A DNA stretch of 35,836 nucleotides from Anaerolineae bacterium (GTDB lineage: Bacteria; Chloroflexota; Anaerolineae; Fen-1058), in assembly GCA_003154115.1 (NCBI GenBank), contig PMCF01000339.1, positions 1 through 35,836 on the forward strand, read 5' to 3'. The notes under the pieces are model-generated. The model searched no databases. It worked only from the letters and a program-made list of their open reading frames with translations, and had not been told where the DNA came from. The translations under genes were made by a program, and so were the position numbers. Shown one piece after another: positions 25,095 through 33,207 of the stretch (position 1 is the first letter of the stretch; every line of letters begins with the position of its first letter).

Positions 25095-27191
25095 ATGAAC
25101 CGCAGTAAAGCAGTTTGGTTGGTTGTGAGTATGTTGGTCATTTCCAGTATGATATTAACGGCTTGCGCGCCGACGACCACGCCGACCCCGGCCCCGGCCG
25201 CCGCCCAGCCGACCCAGGCCCCAGTGGCGACCAAGGCTCCGGCACCGACCCAGGCCCCAGCGCCGACGCAGCCTCCCGCGCCGACCGCAGTTCCGCCCAC
25301 CGCCGCGCCAGCGGCTCCTAAGTCAAAGGATCCGACCGTCTTCAATTACCAAGCCTTCAGTATCGATCCGGATACGCTGGACCCGGCGACCGACTACGAG
25401 ACGGGTGGTGGTAACATCCTGTTCCACACCATGGAGGGTTTGCTCACTTACGATAAGATGGAAACAGGCAAGTTCGTACCAGTGCTGGCGGACAAGATAC
25501 CTGATGCCGTCCCGACCGCCAATGGCGGCACGCAATATGTCTGGCACCTCGTCAGCGGCGCCAAGTTCTCTAATGGTGACGACCTGACGGCCGAGGATGC
25601 GGCTTTCTCGTTCCAGCGCACGATGCTCGTCGGTAATCCTGACACGGCAGCCTGGATCTTGGATAATGCCTTCTTTACCAATCCAGATACCAAAGCGGCT
25701 GTCAGCGACATTACCGAATTGATCAAATCCGATGGCAGCCTGGCTGGCGCGCCTGATGAATTGAAGAAGACACCGCCTGCCAAGCTCGAGGCAGCTTGCA
25801 AGAAAGTCCAAGATGCGGTGGGGTTTGATAATGCCAGCGGCACCATCACGATGACGCTCGATAAACCGTGGGGACCGTTCTTCGCGTCACTGGCCGGTGG
25901 GCCGTGGGGCTACGTGAGTGACAAGAAGTGGGTCGCCGCTCAAGGTGATTGGGACGGCGATTGCAAGACCTGGCAAAACTTCTATGGCATTCCGTCGTCC
26001 TCCCAAAAGCTGCACGATAAGGTCATGGGCACCGGTCCATATGTGCTCGATCACTGGACCCCAGGGGAAGAGATCGCCTTGACGGCCAGCCCTACTTACC
26101 GCAACGGTGCGCCCAAGATCCCACGCGTCGTGATTAAACAAGTGAAGGAATTTGGCACGCGCTTCGCCGCTTTGCAAGCGGGTGACGCGGATTTTATCGA
26201 TCTGGGCAGCACAGCCGATTGGACGCAGATGGACACCCTGGTTAGCGAGACCTGCGACTTTAAGACCGGCCAATGCCAGCCGTACAAAGATGCCAACGGC
26301 AACGCGAACCCGACTGGCATCGAACGCCGCTGGACAGGCGTACCGCAGGCGGCCCGCACTGACCTGTTCTTTGACTTCAAGGTGGATCCGGCCAGCCAAT
26401 TCATCGGCAGCGGCAAGCTGGATGGCAACGGCATTCCGCCCGACTTCTTCAGCGATCTCAATGTCCGCCAGGCTTTCAACTACTGCTTTGACTACCAGAC
26501 GTATATTAAGGACGTGCAGTTAGGTGACGGCGAGCCCTCGCTGGCACTGACCCTGCCGGGGATGCTCGGTTATGACGGGTCACCAGCGTACTCGTACGAC
26601 ATGGACAAGTGCAAGGCCGCCTTCACAGCCTCGACGTTGAAGAGCGCGGATGGGAAGGCGTCGTTGATGGACACCGGCTTTTACATGCAAATGGCTTACA
26701 ATGCTGGCAATACCGGCCGCCAATCGGTTGCCGAGATCATGGCGGCCGGCTTGAGTCAGGCCAACGGCAAGTTCCTGATCGCGCCGGTGGCTGTACCATG
26801 GCCGACCTTCCTGCGCGGCAATCGCGCGCACCTGTTCGGCGTCTCGATCGTCGGCTGGCTGGAAGACTTCCACGATCCGCACGACTGGTATGTGCCGTAT
26901 GTCAGCAAGGGCGGCACGTACGCGTTCCGCAACGCGGTGCCAGACGAGATGACCAGCAAATATCAAGACCTGATCAACAAGGGCGTGTCAGAGACCGATC
27001 CCGCCAAGCGCGCGCCGATTTACCAGCAGCTGAACGGGTTGATCTATGCCGATGCCCCATTGATCATCTTGCCCGTAGCCCATGCACGGCACTATGAGCC
27101 AATGTACCTTCATGGGTACTATGGGACGTTGGCCGGGAACCCACTGCTCATGCTAACAGGTGGGGCGTGGTGGTTATACACGAAGGACTAA
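25095..27191 (+). CDS. Peptide ABC transporter substrate-binding lipoprotein (SBP family 5)
   Basis: A 698-residue family-5 extracellular binding protein. The signal peptide ends in the lipobox LTAC (lipid on C24), followed by a Pro/Ala/Thr/Gln-rich linker to about residue 77 that spaces the domain from the membrane. FSIDPDTLDPATDYE, a DxxLTAEDAAFSFQR-type block (ADDLTAEDAAFSFQRTM region) and VMGTGPYVLDHWTPGEEIAL are SBP_bac_5 hallmarks. The protein is longer than usual (about 530) and carries a GDWDGDCKTW segment and a Cys pair in ETCDFKTGQC. Both recur in the paralogue at 33658-35688. AGGAGGAG is close to the ATG. It supplies the ligand to the DppBCDF-type transporter around it; peptide specificity is unknown. 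Confidence 0.92.
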   Translation: MNRSKAVWLVVSMLVISSMILTACAPTTTPTPAPAAAQPTQAPVATKAPAPTQAPAPTQPPAPTAVPPTAAPAAPKSKDPTVFNYQAFSIDPDTLDPATDYETGGGNILFHTMEGLLTYDKMETGKFVPVLADKIPDAVPTANGGTQYVWHLVSGAKFSNGDDLTAEDAAFSFQRTMLVGNPDTAAWILDNAFFTNPDTKAAVSDITELIKSDGSLAGAPDELKKTPPAKLEAACKKVQDAVGFDNASGTITMTLDKPWGPFFASLAGGPWGYVSDKKWVAAQGDWDGDCKTWQNFYGIPSSSQKLHDKVMGTGPYVLDHWTPGEEIALTASPTYRNGAPKIPRVVIKQVKEFGTRFAALQAGDADFIDLGSTADWTQMDTLVSETCDFKTGQCQPYKDANGNANPTGIERRWTGVPQAARTDLFFDFKVDPASQFIGSGKLDGNGIPPDFFSDLNVRQAFNYCFDYQTYIKDVQLGDGEPSLALTLPGMLGYDGSPAYSYDMDKCKAAFTASTLKSADGKASLMDTGFYMQMAYNAGNTGRQSVAEIMAAGLSQANGKFLIAPVAVPWPTFLRGNRAHLFGVSIVGWLEDFHDPHDWYVPYVSKGGTYAFRNAVPDEMTSKYQDLINKGVSETDPAKRAPIYQQLNGLIYADAPLIILPVAHARHYEPMYLHGYYGTLAGNPLLMLTGGAWWLYTKD

Positions 27192-27223
27192 GCAGTTTTT
27201 AGTTTGACGATCAGCGTGGTTGT

Positions 27224-27252
27224 AGTGGGGGCCGGCTGGACCGGCCCCCACT
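27224..27252 (+). promoter_or_regulatory. Intra-operon hairpin between binding protein and permease genes
   Basis: A perfect 12-bp G+C-rich stem (27224-27235 with 27241-27252), 5-nt loop, no U-run. It is placed 32 nt after the binding-protein stop and 35 nt before the permease start. This is the usual position for a stem that stabilises the abundant upstream message or partly terminates. Confidence 0.6.
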
Positions 27253-27287
27253 CTCAGAAATGAAGTTACTAGATCAGGAGAAGTGAG

Positions 27288-28364
27288 ATGTTTGCCTACA
27301 TTGTCCGCCGCTTATTGATCATGCCGCTCCTGTTGTTTGGTGTCACCGTTTTGTTGTTCTTAATGATCAGTACGCTCAAACCGGACGAACGGCTATCCCT
27401 ATATGTGCGTGATGCGCCGCGCACCGAAGCCCAGGCCAACACGCTAATCAAGCTGTATGATCTCGACAAACCGATCTGGGTGCAGTATGTCAATTGGCTG
27501 GTCGGCAAACAAGCCGTCGATCCGACTACGGGCGCGACGACTTACACGGGCGGTATTTTACGCGGCGATTTCGGCTGGTCAAAAACTGGCGGAGATACGA
27601 TCGCAGATGTGATCAAGCGGCGCTTTCCGGCGACCGTCGAGTTGGCGCTCTGGGCGATCGTGCCCATTATCATCGTCGGTATCTGGATGGGTGTGACGGC
27701 GGCCGTGAAGCACAATAAGTGGCAGGATCAGCTGCTGCGCGTGTTTGCCATTGTTGGATATTCATTCCCTTCGTTTGTCTTTGGATTGCTGGTGTTGATG
27801 TTCTTCTATGCCCGCTTGCAGTGGTTTCCACCCGGCCGATTATCCGACTGGGCCAACCAGGTCGTCCAGAGTTCGTCATTTGTGCAGTATACCAGTATGT
27901 ATTCGGTCGATGCGGTGTTGAACGGACGGCTGGACATCTTTTTTGATGCGCTGCGCCACATGATTTTACCCGTCCTGACGCTCTCGTACATCAGCTGGGC
28001 GTTACTACTGAAGGTTACACGATCGTCAATGCTGGAAGCATTACGGCAAGACTATGTGACCACGGCCCGCGCCAAGGGCCTCGACGAACGGACGGTCATC
28101 AATCGGCACGCCCGGCCCAATGCCATGATCCCGGTCATCACGGTCAGCGGTTTTACGATTGTCGGCCTATTGAACGGGGTGATTATCACCGAAACGATCT
28201 TTAATTATCCCGGTATCGGCTCGATTGCAGCACAAGCGGCGGCCAATTTGGACGTGCTGACCGTCTTGGGCTTTACGTTGTTTACTGGGCTCATCTTGCT
28301 GGTGGGTAATCTGGTGGTCGATGTCATGTATGCTGTTACCGATCCACGCGTACGATTGAGTTAG
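27288..28364 (+). CDS. dppB: Peptide ABC transporter permease (DppB/OppB-like)
   Basis: A 358-residue inner-membrane permease. The start MFAYIVRRLLIMPLLLFGVTVLLFLM is the classical DppB first helix. VQYVNWLVG and GDFGWSK follow, then a permease core with helices around 115-135, 150-170, 235-255, 290-310 and 325-345. The ATPase-coupling EAA loop reads YVTTARAKGLDERTVINRHARPNAMIPVI. PGIGSIAAQAA and the C-terminal VVDVMYAVTDPRVRLS are typical. An AGGAG ribosome-binding site precedes the ATG. It pairs with DppC encoded 9 nt downstream; the two form the membrane channel energised by DppD and DppF. Confidence 0.93.
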   Translation: MFAYIVRRLLIMPLLLFGVTVLLFLMISTLKPDERLSLYVRDAPRTEAQANTLIKLYDLDKPIWVQYVNWLVGKQAVDPTTGATTYTGGILRGDFGWSKTGGDTIADVIKRRFPATVELALWAIVPIIIVGIWMGVTAAVKHNKWQDQLLRVFAIVGYSFPSFVFGLLVLMFFYARLQWFPPGRLSDWANQVVQSSSFVQYTSMYSVDAVLNGRLDIFFDALRHMILPVLTLSYISWALLLKVTRSSMLEALRQDYVTTARAKGLDERTVINRHARPNAMIPVITVSGFTIVGLLNGVIITETIFNYPGIGSIAAQAAANLDVLTVLGFTLFTGLILLVGNLVVDVMYAVTDPRVRLS

Positions 28365-28373
28365 GAGAGAGCT

Positions 28374-29417
28374 ATGGCCGACATTGTGAACCAATCTGGA
28401 ACCCTAGCGGAGCCGCTGGAAGCAGAGGAATTACCTGCCTCGCGCAAGCCACCAAGCATCGCCCGACAGATGCTTACGAATCGCTTGTCTCGTTCAGGGT
28501 TTATCCTGCTCGCCTTCTTCGCGTTCATGGCAATCTTTGCGCCAGTGCTGGCGCCGCCGCTGCCGAATGCGCGCGATCCCATGCTCATTCCGCGCGATGG
28601 TTTTAGCAGTGTGCCTTTGCCGCCCGGTACCCAATGGGGCCATAATCCTCCGCCATTGCCGTTTTGGTGGCAGCCGTTAACAGGGTTGGATCATTGGACG
28701 CATCCCTTTGGGATGGCCAGTGGCGGTTGGGACATTTACTATGGCGTGATCTGGGGCACGCGCACCGCCTTTGCCGCCGGCATCATCATCACCTTCGTGA
28801 CACTGGTCATTGGGGTGCTTGTCGGGTCCTTCTCGGCGTACTATGGCGGTGTCGTTGATCTGGTTCTCCAGCGCATCACCGAAATATTCATGACGTTCCC
28901 CTTTTTGATGGCGGCTCTCACGGCCGCTACGATCTTGCAGCCGTTGATCGGAGGTAAAGGCGGGATTGGCGGCGCCGGGTTGATCACGGCGGGGATTGCG
29001 CTGATCGTGTTTGGCTGGATGGGCTATGCGCGTATCATTCGAGGCGACATTCTTTCGGTGCGCGAGCGCGACTACATCATGGCGGCACGCGCCGTTGGCT
29101 CACGCGATTTCCGTATTATGGCTCGTCACATCATCCCGAATGCGGTTTTCCCCACGTTAGTCGTCGCCTCGCTCGACGTTGGCACGTATGTAGTTACTTT
29201 CGCCGCGTTGTCGTTCTTGGGTCTCGGCGCTGAACAGGGCTACGCCGATTGGGGACAACTCATCTCCTTTGGGCGCAATTGGCTCACCACGCTCGATAAA
29301 TACTGGTACATGATTTTCTTCCCTGGCATTGCACTGGTGTTCTTCGTCCTAGGCTGGAACCTGGTGGGGGATGCCGTGCGAGATATTCTCGATCCGCGCT
29401 CACGCAAGACACGCTAG
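28374..29417 (+). CDS. dppC: Peptide ABC transporter permease (DppC/OppC-like)
   Basis: A 347-residue permease. After a polar N-terminus of about 30 residues comes RLSRSGFILLAFFAFMAIFAPVLAP (first helix), then the DppC-type extracellular segment. HPFGMASGGWDIYYGVIWGTR marks the start of the permease core. The EAA loop is YIMAARAVGSRDFRIMARHIIPNAVFPTL. The C-terminal FVLGWNLVGDAVRDILDPRSRKTR is characteristic. The extracellular loop before the core (PLPPGTQWGHNPPPLPFWWQ) is longer than in enteric homologues. AGGAGAG lies just before the ATG. Last gene of the transporter operon; a terminator follows within 15 nt. Confidence 0.93.
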   Translation: MADIVNQSGTLAEPLEAEELPASRKPPSIARQMLTNRLSRSGFILLAFFAFMAIFAPVLAPPLPNARDPMLIPRDGFSSVPLPPGTQWGHNPPPLPFWWQPLTGLDHWTHPFGMASGGWDIYYGVIWGTRTAFAAGIIITFVTLVIGVLVGSFSAYYGGVVDLVLQRITEIFMTFPFLMAALTAATILQPLIGGKGGIGGAGLITAGIALIVFGWMGYARIIRGDILSVRERDYIMAARAVGSRDFRIMARHIIPNAVFPTLVVASLDVGTYVVTFAALSFLGLGAEQGYADWGQLISFGRNWLTTLDKYWYMIFFPGIALVFFVLGWNLVGDAVRDILDPRSRKTR

Positions 29418-29427
29418 CGTTTCTCAA

Positions 29428-29469
29428 AGAGCTCGGAGACTTCCAACAACCTCCGATCTCTTTAGTTTT
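29428..29469 (+). terminator. Terminator of the peptide transporter operon
   Basis: AGAGCTCGGAG (29428-29438) pairs with CTCCGATCTCT (29451-29461) over 11 bp with one mismatch, and TTTAGTTTT follows. Confidence 0.8.
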
Positions 29470-29480
29470 AAGCTCCATTC

Positions 29481-29514
29481 CCACGTGGCCTCTCTGGCAT
29501 GAAAGGCCACGTGG
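29481..29514. repeat. CCACGTGGCCT hairpin at the start of the cytochrome ORF
   Basis: A perfect 11-bp stem (29481-29491 with 29504-29514) and a 12-nt loop. The loop contains ATG 29499, the first start codon of the cytochrome-like frame. It may be a second terminator, or the scar of a deletion that removed the true 5' end of that gene. Confidence 0.6.
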
Positions 29515-30152
29515 TTATTCCGATTGACAACATGAATGGGAATCGCTCTAACCCGACTCCCACACCCTTCCACAACCCAACGGCCACACCGCCCACGGAA
29601 GCCGGACACGGCAAAGATGTGTTTTACCTGCGTTGCATGTCGTGTTACGGCGATCGCGGTCAGGGTTTGACTGACGAGTTTCGCAATCGGCAATATCCGC
29701 CGGAAGATACAAACTGCTGGAAGTCAGGCTGCCATGGTGGGCGGCCTTATGAAAATGGTTTTACGCTCCCCAAGCAGGTACCGGCACTGATCGGCCCGGA
29801 GACGTTGGGCCACTTCAACACGGCGCAAGAGGTTTATAACTTCATTCATCGCGCCATGCCTTTCGATGCCCCTGGCTCATTGAGTGAAGAACAATATCTG
29901 CAAGTGCTCGCTTTCATCTTGGAAAGCAATCAGATCATCCCAACCGGCAGCCGACTCGATTCGGCGTCATTAGCCAAGATAGCCTTGCGCGCCAGATCGG
30001 CAACGCTCACACCTGCCAGCACGCCCGATCGGGCTGAGTCACTTACCTCGGAGCCATTCTTACTGTCAGGCGGTGCTATAATCGCATTGCTCGTCGGCTT
30101 GGCGCTCTGGTTGCTCAAACGCCGGCGACGATCTTCAACACCTGATGCATGA
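29499..30152 (+). pseudogene. c-type cytochrome with a broken CxxCH motif and no signal peptide (probably decaying)
   Basis: A 217-residue cytochrome c-like protein. The canonical haem motif reads C46-M-S-C49-Y50 (codon TAC at 29646-29648) in the context RCMSCYGDRGQGLTDEF, where the family has CxxCHG. A second site C73-W-K-S-G-C78-H79 is a CX4CH motif of the type known in some multihaem cytochromes, and AMPFDAPG may give a Met ligand. A C-terminal helix (GGAIIALLVGLALWLLKRRRR) would anchor it in the membrane. No N-terminal signal sequence is present, and the only ATG upstream of the PTPTP linker lies in a hairpin loop without a ribosome-binding site. Loss of an axial histidine and of the export signal together point to a pseudogene, although the frame is otherwise intact. 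A reduced one-haem protein is the alternative. Confidence 0.65.
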
Positions 30153-30244
30153 AGCGCGCCACGTTCCGCATGACACTTCGCAGGGCGTGTTCCGTTCAAG
30201 TCGGAAGAGCCACAAAGTTCCCAAGACCGGGAGGGTATAACATT

Positions 30245-31207
30245 GTGATAGACCATCGACGCCTGGCGAGCGGCTGGCTCATCTTGTCTGCGCTGGCGTT
30301 TCTCGCGGCTTGCTCCAATAGCACCCCGATCGATGTCGGCAACCCGATCGAGGTTGCGCACAACACAAAAACCTTTTCCTTAATGATGCCAGCCAGTTGG
30401 CAGCAAGTGCAGGACAAAGCATCCACCGAATCAGTGACCGTGTTCACTGATCCAACTCGGCGGGCAGAGTTGATCGCTTACACGGGCTTGCTAGATCACC
30501 GCTTGACGGATGACGAGGGCTTCAAGATCGCCAGCGACTTGACCAATAACTTACTGAGACATCCGGATGAATACGTAGTGACCGATCGACAACGCCGTAG
30601 TGATGGCGCCTTCGTCGTGAAAGTGGCGTACTCGCGCAACCAGCAGAAGTATCTGGGCGAGGCCGTCCTTTTCGATAACGACCTGACGTTGTCGGCAGTG
30701 ATCTACGACAGCGCCGAATCGATCTGGCCGCAGGTGCACGACGCCCTGCAACCCTTCGTCACATCGTTCAAAGTCGATCCGACCTACGTGCAAGGCACTT
30801 ACTTTGCCCCAGTCGAAAACATTGGCTATGCTTTTGCCGGGCCGGCTGACTGGCAACCGCAAAACAGTTCTATCGGTACGTTAATCCATTCGCCCAGCGG
30901 TCGCATAACGATCATAGCGGTGCAGCGGCCGCTCAGCACTACCTTGGACGCGCCAGCCCTGGCGCAGGCTACACTGAGTCTGGCCAGAAATATGGCGAGC
31001 CTTGGCAAGCTGGTCAGCAGCGAGCAGTTGCCGGACGGACGAACGAAACTGGTTTTTGAGCGATCCCAACACCAGGTCATCGGCTACGTCGATCAAAAAG
31101 ATCAAATACTGGCTGGCCTGCTGTTCGACGTGCCGTTGGAGCAAGCCGATGCCTATCAGCCGTTTATCGATTTTGTCTACTCGACATTTGTCACCGGCAA
31201 GCCATAA
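30245..31207 (+). CDS. Hypothetical lipoprotein
   Basis: A 320-residue exported lipoprotein. The signal sequence RLASGWLILSALAFLAAC ends in a lipobox with C23, followed by a mature part without transmembrane helices. Two similar halves are suggested by FSLMMPASWQQVQ (about 52) and YAFAGPADWQPQ (about 200), each at the start of a possible PsbP/DUF1795-like alpha-beta module; this resemblance is weak and by eye. GTG 30245 is chosen because GGGAGGG (30229-30235) is 9 nt upstream and it starts the signal peptide directly. The longer frame from 30149 adds 32 non-secretory residues and overlaps the cytochrome ORF. No function is assigned. Confidence 0.75.
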   Translation: MIDHRRLASGWLILSALAFLAACSNSTPIDVGNPIEVAHNTKTFSLMMPASWQQVQDKASTESVTVFTDPTRRAELIAYTGLLDHRLTDDEGFKIASDLTNNLLRHPDEYVVTDRQRRSDGAFVVKVAYSRNQQKYLGEAVLFDNDLTLSAVIYDSAESIWPQVHDALQPFVTSFKVDPTYVQGTYFAPVENIGYAFAGPADWQPQNSSIGTLIHSPSGRITIIAVQRPLSTTLDAPALAQATLSLARNMASLGKLVSSEQLPDGRTKLVFERSQHQVIGYVDQKDQILAGLLFDVPLEQADAYQPFIDFVYSTFVTGKP

Positions 31208-31264
31208 CCGGTCGCGCGTGCGCCTATGCTATCTTGCCGTTCACTTTCACGCGGAAGTGAGTCA

Positions 31265-31450
31265 ATGCTGCCTCGTCTTCGTTGGTTATTCACCGTTCTG
31301 TTTGCAAACGCTTTGGTATTAATACTGGCGGCCTGCAATACAGCTCCGACTCCGGCCGTGACCCTGACCATCACGCGTACGCCTTGGATCCGCGCCAGCG
31401 GGGCACCTCATAAGCGGTGTTTGCTTTTCAAGCCGATGGTTGTTAAGATT
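31265..31450 (+). pseudogene. 5' remnant of a peptide-binding lipoprotein gene
   Basis: The frame from ATG 31265 encodes a signal peptide and lipobox (MLPRLRWLF ... LILAAC, C24), then NTAPTPAVTLTITRTP. This closely matches the first 40 residues of the intact binding protein at 33658 (LLAACNAAPTPVATPTITPT). After that the similarity ends, and the frame runs through a terminator to a stop at 31496-31498. It is therefore read as the 5' fragment of a second family-5 binding-protein gene that has lost its body. The boundary at about 31385 is approximate. Confidence 0.65.
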
Positions 31451-31453
31451 ACG

Positions 31454-31488
31454 GCCGTTGCCGATGATGTCATCGGCAACGGCTTTTG
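31454..31488 (+). terminator. Strong Rho-independent terminator
   Basis: GCCGTTGCCGATGA (31454-31467) and TCATCGGCAACGGC (31470-31483) are perfectly complementary, and TTTTGT follows. The lipoprotein remnant runs into it. Confidence 0.85.
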
Positions 31489-31501
31489 TACCCTATGAGA
31501 C

Positions 31502-31526
31502 CCTAAAGGTTTCCGAAACCCTTAGG
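31502..31526. repeat. CCTAAAGGTTT palindrome
   Basis: CCTAAAGGTTT (31502-31512) and AAACCCTTAGG (31516-31526) pair with one mismatch around CCG. A TATAAT box follows at 31540-31545, possibly the promoter of the HNH pair. Confidence 0.55.
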
Positions 31527-31576
31527 ATCTTGGCGAGTGTATAATCAAGCAAGAAAGGTAACCAAAAGGGAGTGAA

Positions 31577-31939
31577 ATGTCCAGGCAAATCACGATCGAG
31601 GTCCCCGACTCATTGACGAATCAAGTGCAGCGCTTTCGAACACGTTTAGCAGAAGCGTTAGAGCGCGGCCTGCGTGAATTGTCGGCAGAGGAGTCGGCTG
31701 AGTTTAGAGATGAGAGCGCTATCATCGACTTGCTGTCCAGCCAACCGACGCCCGAGGAAATTTTGGCCATTCGCCCGTCGCCCGAACTTCAAGTGCGGGT
31801 GAGTGATCTGCTCTATCAGAGCAAGCAGGGAGAACTCTCACATCAGGAAGAAACCGATCTGGATCGCTACCTACTGTTGGAACACATTGTCCGACTGGCT
31901 AAAGCCAGAGCCTATCGGCAACTGGCCGCACGCTCATGA
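31577..31939 (+). CDS. Small protein paired with an HNH nuclease
   Basis: A 120-residue protein, MSRQITIEVPDSLTNQVQ at the start, resembling the N-termini of ribbon-helix-helix antitoxins and regulators, then a largely helical, charged remainder (LLLEHIVRLAKARAYRQL). GGGAG precedes the ATG by 4 nt. The stop codon overlaps the HNH gene start as ATGA, so the two proteins are made together. I recall similar gene pairs in cyanobacteria and Chloroflexota, but the function is not known to me. A role as antitoxin or DNA-targeting partner of the nuclease is an inference from arrangement only. Confidence 0.7.
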   Translation: MSRQITIEVPDSLTNQVQRFRTRLAEALERGLRELSAEESAEFRDESAIIDLLSSQPTPEEILAIRPSPELQVRVSDLLYQSKQGELSHQEETDLDRYLLLEHIVRLAKARAYRQLAARS

Positions 31940-32355
31940 CTCGCGTTGCACTCCGCGTTTCCAGTGCGTTGCGTCAGGCGGTCATTCAGCGGGCGCGAGG
32001 ACGCTGCGAATACTGCCTCTATCCTGTGGAAGCTGCGCTGTTCGCGTTTGAGATGGAGCACGTCGTGGCCGAGAAACATGGAGGTGCGACCTCCTTTGAC
32101 AATCTGGCGCTGGCGTGTCCGTACTGTAATCGATTCAAAGGCACTGATTTAGGATCGCTGGATCCTCAGACAGGCCAGCTGACTCCATTCTTCAATCCTC
32201 GTACTCAAGATTGGGCCGACCACTTCCGATTGGAGGGCGCACAGCTTGTTCCACTGACTGCGGAAGCACGCGTGACCGTTGCGATTCTACAACTCAACCA
32301 GTCCAACCGTTTGGCTGAACGTGAACGACTAATCCAGGCTGGTCAGTATCCTTAA
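31936..32355 (+). CDS. HNH endonuclease-domain protein
   Basis: A 139-residue HNH protein. The zinc-ribbon cysteines are C24/C27 (CEYC) and C61/C64 (CPYC). Between them lies the ββα-metal core MEHVVAEKHGGATSFDNLALAC, with H42 and N56 in the expected places. The family nicks or cleaves DNA, and members of this size occur as stand-alone nucleases in mobile or defence-like settings. No restriction methylase is nearby. It overlaps the upstream small gene by 4 nt. The gene lies in a small island flanked by two gene remnants (31265 and 33208), which suggests insertion. Confidence 0.85.
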   Translation: MTRVALRVSSALRQAVIQRARGRCEYCLYPVEAALFAFEMEHVVAEKHGGATSFDNLALACPYCNRFKGTDLGSLDPQTGQLTPFFNPRTQDWADHFRLEGAQLVPLTAEARVTVAILQLNQSNRLAERERLIQAGQYP

Positions 32356-32431
32356 ACGCAGCGTGATAGCCGCTGCTGTGCTATGGACACATTGTACAAT
32401 TGGACATGAAACGAAGGTGAAGGTGGACGCA

Positions 32432-32725
32432 ATGAAACGCACGACTGTGACAAACGATCTGGGAAAAACCCGGAAGCCTAAACTCATGGGACATTATATC
32501 GTGACTGATCCAGCCATTTGTCACGGCCAGCCAACTTTTCGCGGCACACGGATCATGGTCTGGCAGGTGCTGGACATGGTGGCCAGTGGTCTGGCTTGGG
32601 AAACCATCGTGGAAGAGTGGAGGGGAAGCGTTAGTCAGGAAGCAATTACTGAAGCGGTTCAATTAGCGAGTCGGGCCTTCCTGGAACATGCGCAGGAGTA
32701 CACGTTGGAACCGATGGCCGCGTGA
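32432..32725 (+). CDS. DUF433 (VapB-like) antitoxin-type protein
   Basis: A 97-residue protein whose second half is the DUF433 signature: HYIVTDPAICHGQPTFRGTRIMVWQVLDMVASGLAWETIVEEW, then a helical end with AITEAVQLA. Such proteins are winged-helix antitoxins, normally followed by a DUF5615 PIN-like toxin. Here no PIN-like frame follows; the next ORF is an unrelated 75-residue protein, so the antitoxin appears orphaned. ATG 32432 has AAGGTGG upstream; ATG 32486 is a possible shorter start. It is part of the accessory island between the HNH gene and the epimerase remnant. Confidence 0.78.
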   Translation: MKRTTVTNDLGKTRKPKLMGHYIVTDPAICHGQPTFRGTRIMVWQVLDMVASGLAWETIVEEWRGSVSQEAITEAVQLASRAFLEHAQEYTLEPMAA

Positions 32726-32820
32726 TTATTTGACGATTTGATCATCAGGAAGTTGCGCGATTTTCCGGCGATACGGATAGTCAATCCATTAGAGTTCATT
32801 GATCGCCTGGAGGGTCTACT

Positions 32821-33048
32821 ATGATAACCGATACCGAAATCAAAATAAGAGGCATCCAGACTTTAATCGATACACTGGGTGAATTAGACGCGGAGCGTTT
32901 TATCACGTTGTTGTTACGTGAACCATTTGATTATACTCAATGGCAGCGAAGTTTATGGACTGACAAAAGCATCGAAGAAGTCAGCCGCATGGCACTGCAC
33001 AGCCGCTCAACACGGCCTGCAGCCGACAACCACCCGCGCGACGTTTAA
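32821..33048 (+). CDS. Small protein of unknown function, C-terminus probably altered
   Basis: A 75-residue protein, MITDTEIKIRGIQTLIDTLG followed by ELDAERFITLLLREPFDYTQWQRSLW. The first 60 residues resemble short orphan proteins that I recall near toxin-antitoxin loci of cyanobacteria and Chloroflexota; this is from memory and unverified. The last 16 residues (SRSTRPAADNHPRDV region) look like read-through of G+C-rich palindromic DNA (CGGCCTGCAGCCG at about 33016), so the native 3' end may be lost. GGAGG lies 9 nt before the ATG. No function is assigned. Confidence 0.55.
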   Translation: MITDTEIKIRGIQTLIDTLGELDAERFITLLLREPFDYTQWQRSLWTDKSIEEVSRMALHSRSTRPAADNHPRDV

Positions 33049-33207
33049 CCGTGTAGATTTGTTATCCATCGTTTTGGGCAGATCCGGACGTGCAGCGTAC
33101 ACTACATCTGCGCAAGATCAGCCATTCTCAATATGAAAACAATTGGCGCCGGTAGTTGCGGCTCAGCGTGTTCATATGGCGCCAGGCGGCAGCAAACCGC
33201 CCGCGAT

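Noticed and set aside
30149-30244. Upstream extension of the lipoprotein gene to ATG 30149
   Set aside because: It would place 32 polar residues before the signal peptide; GTG 30245 has a good Shine-Dalgarno and begins the signal sequence.
32726-33048. A PIN-domain toxin expected after the DUF433 antitoxin gene
   Set aside because: The 75-residue ORF there has no PIN acidic residues and no similarity to DUF5615.
33040-33052. GTTTAAC / GTTAAAC as an integron attC core near small gene cassettes
   Set aside because: No second core site or L-box arrangement was found at a suitable distance, and no integrase is present.
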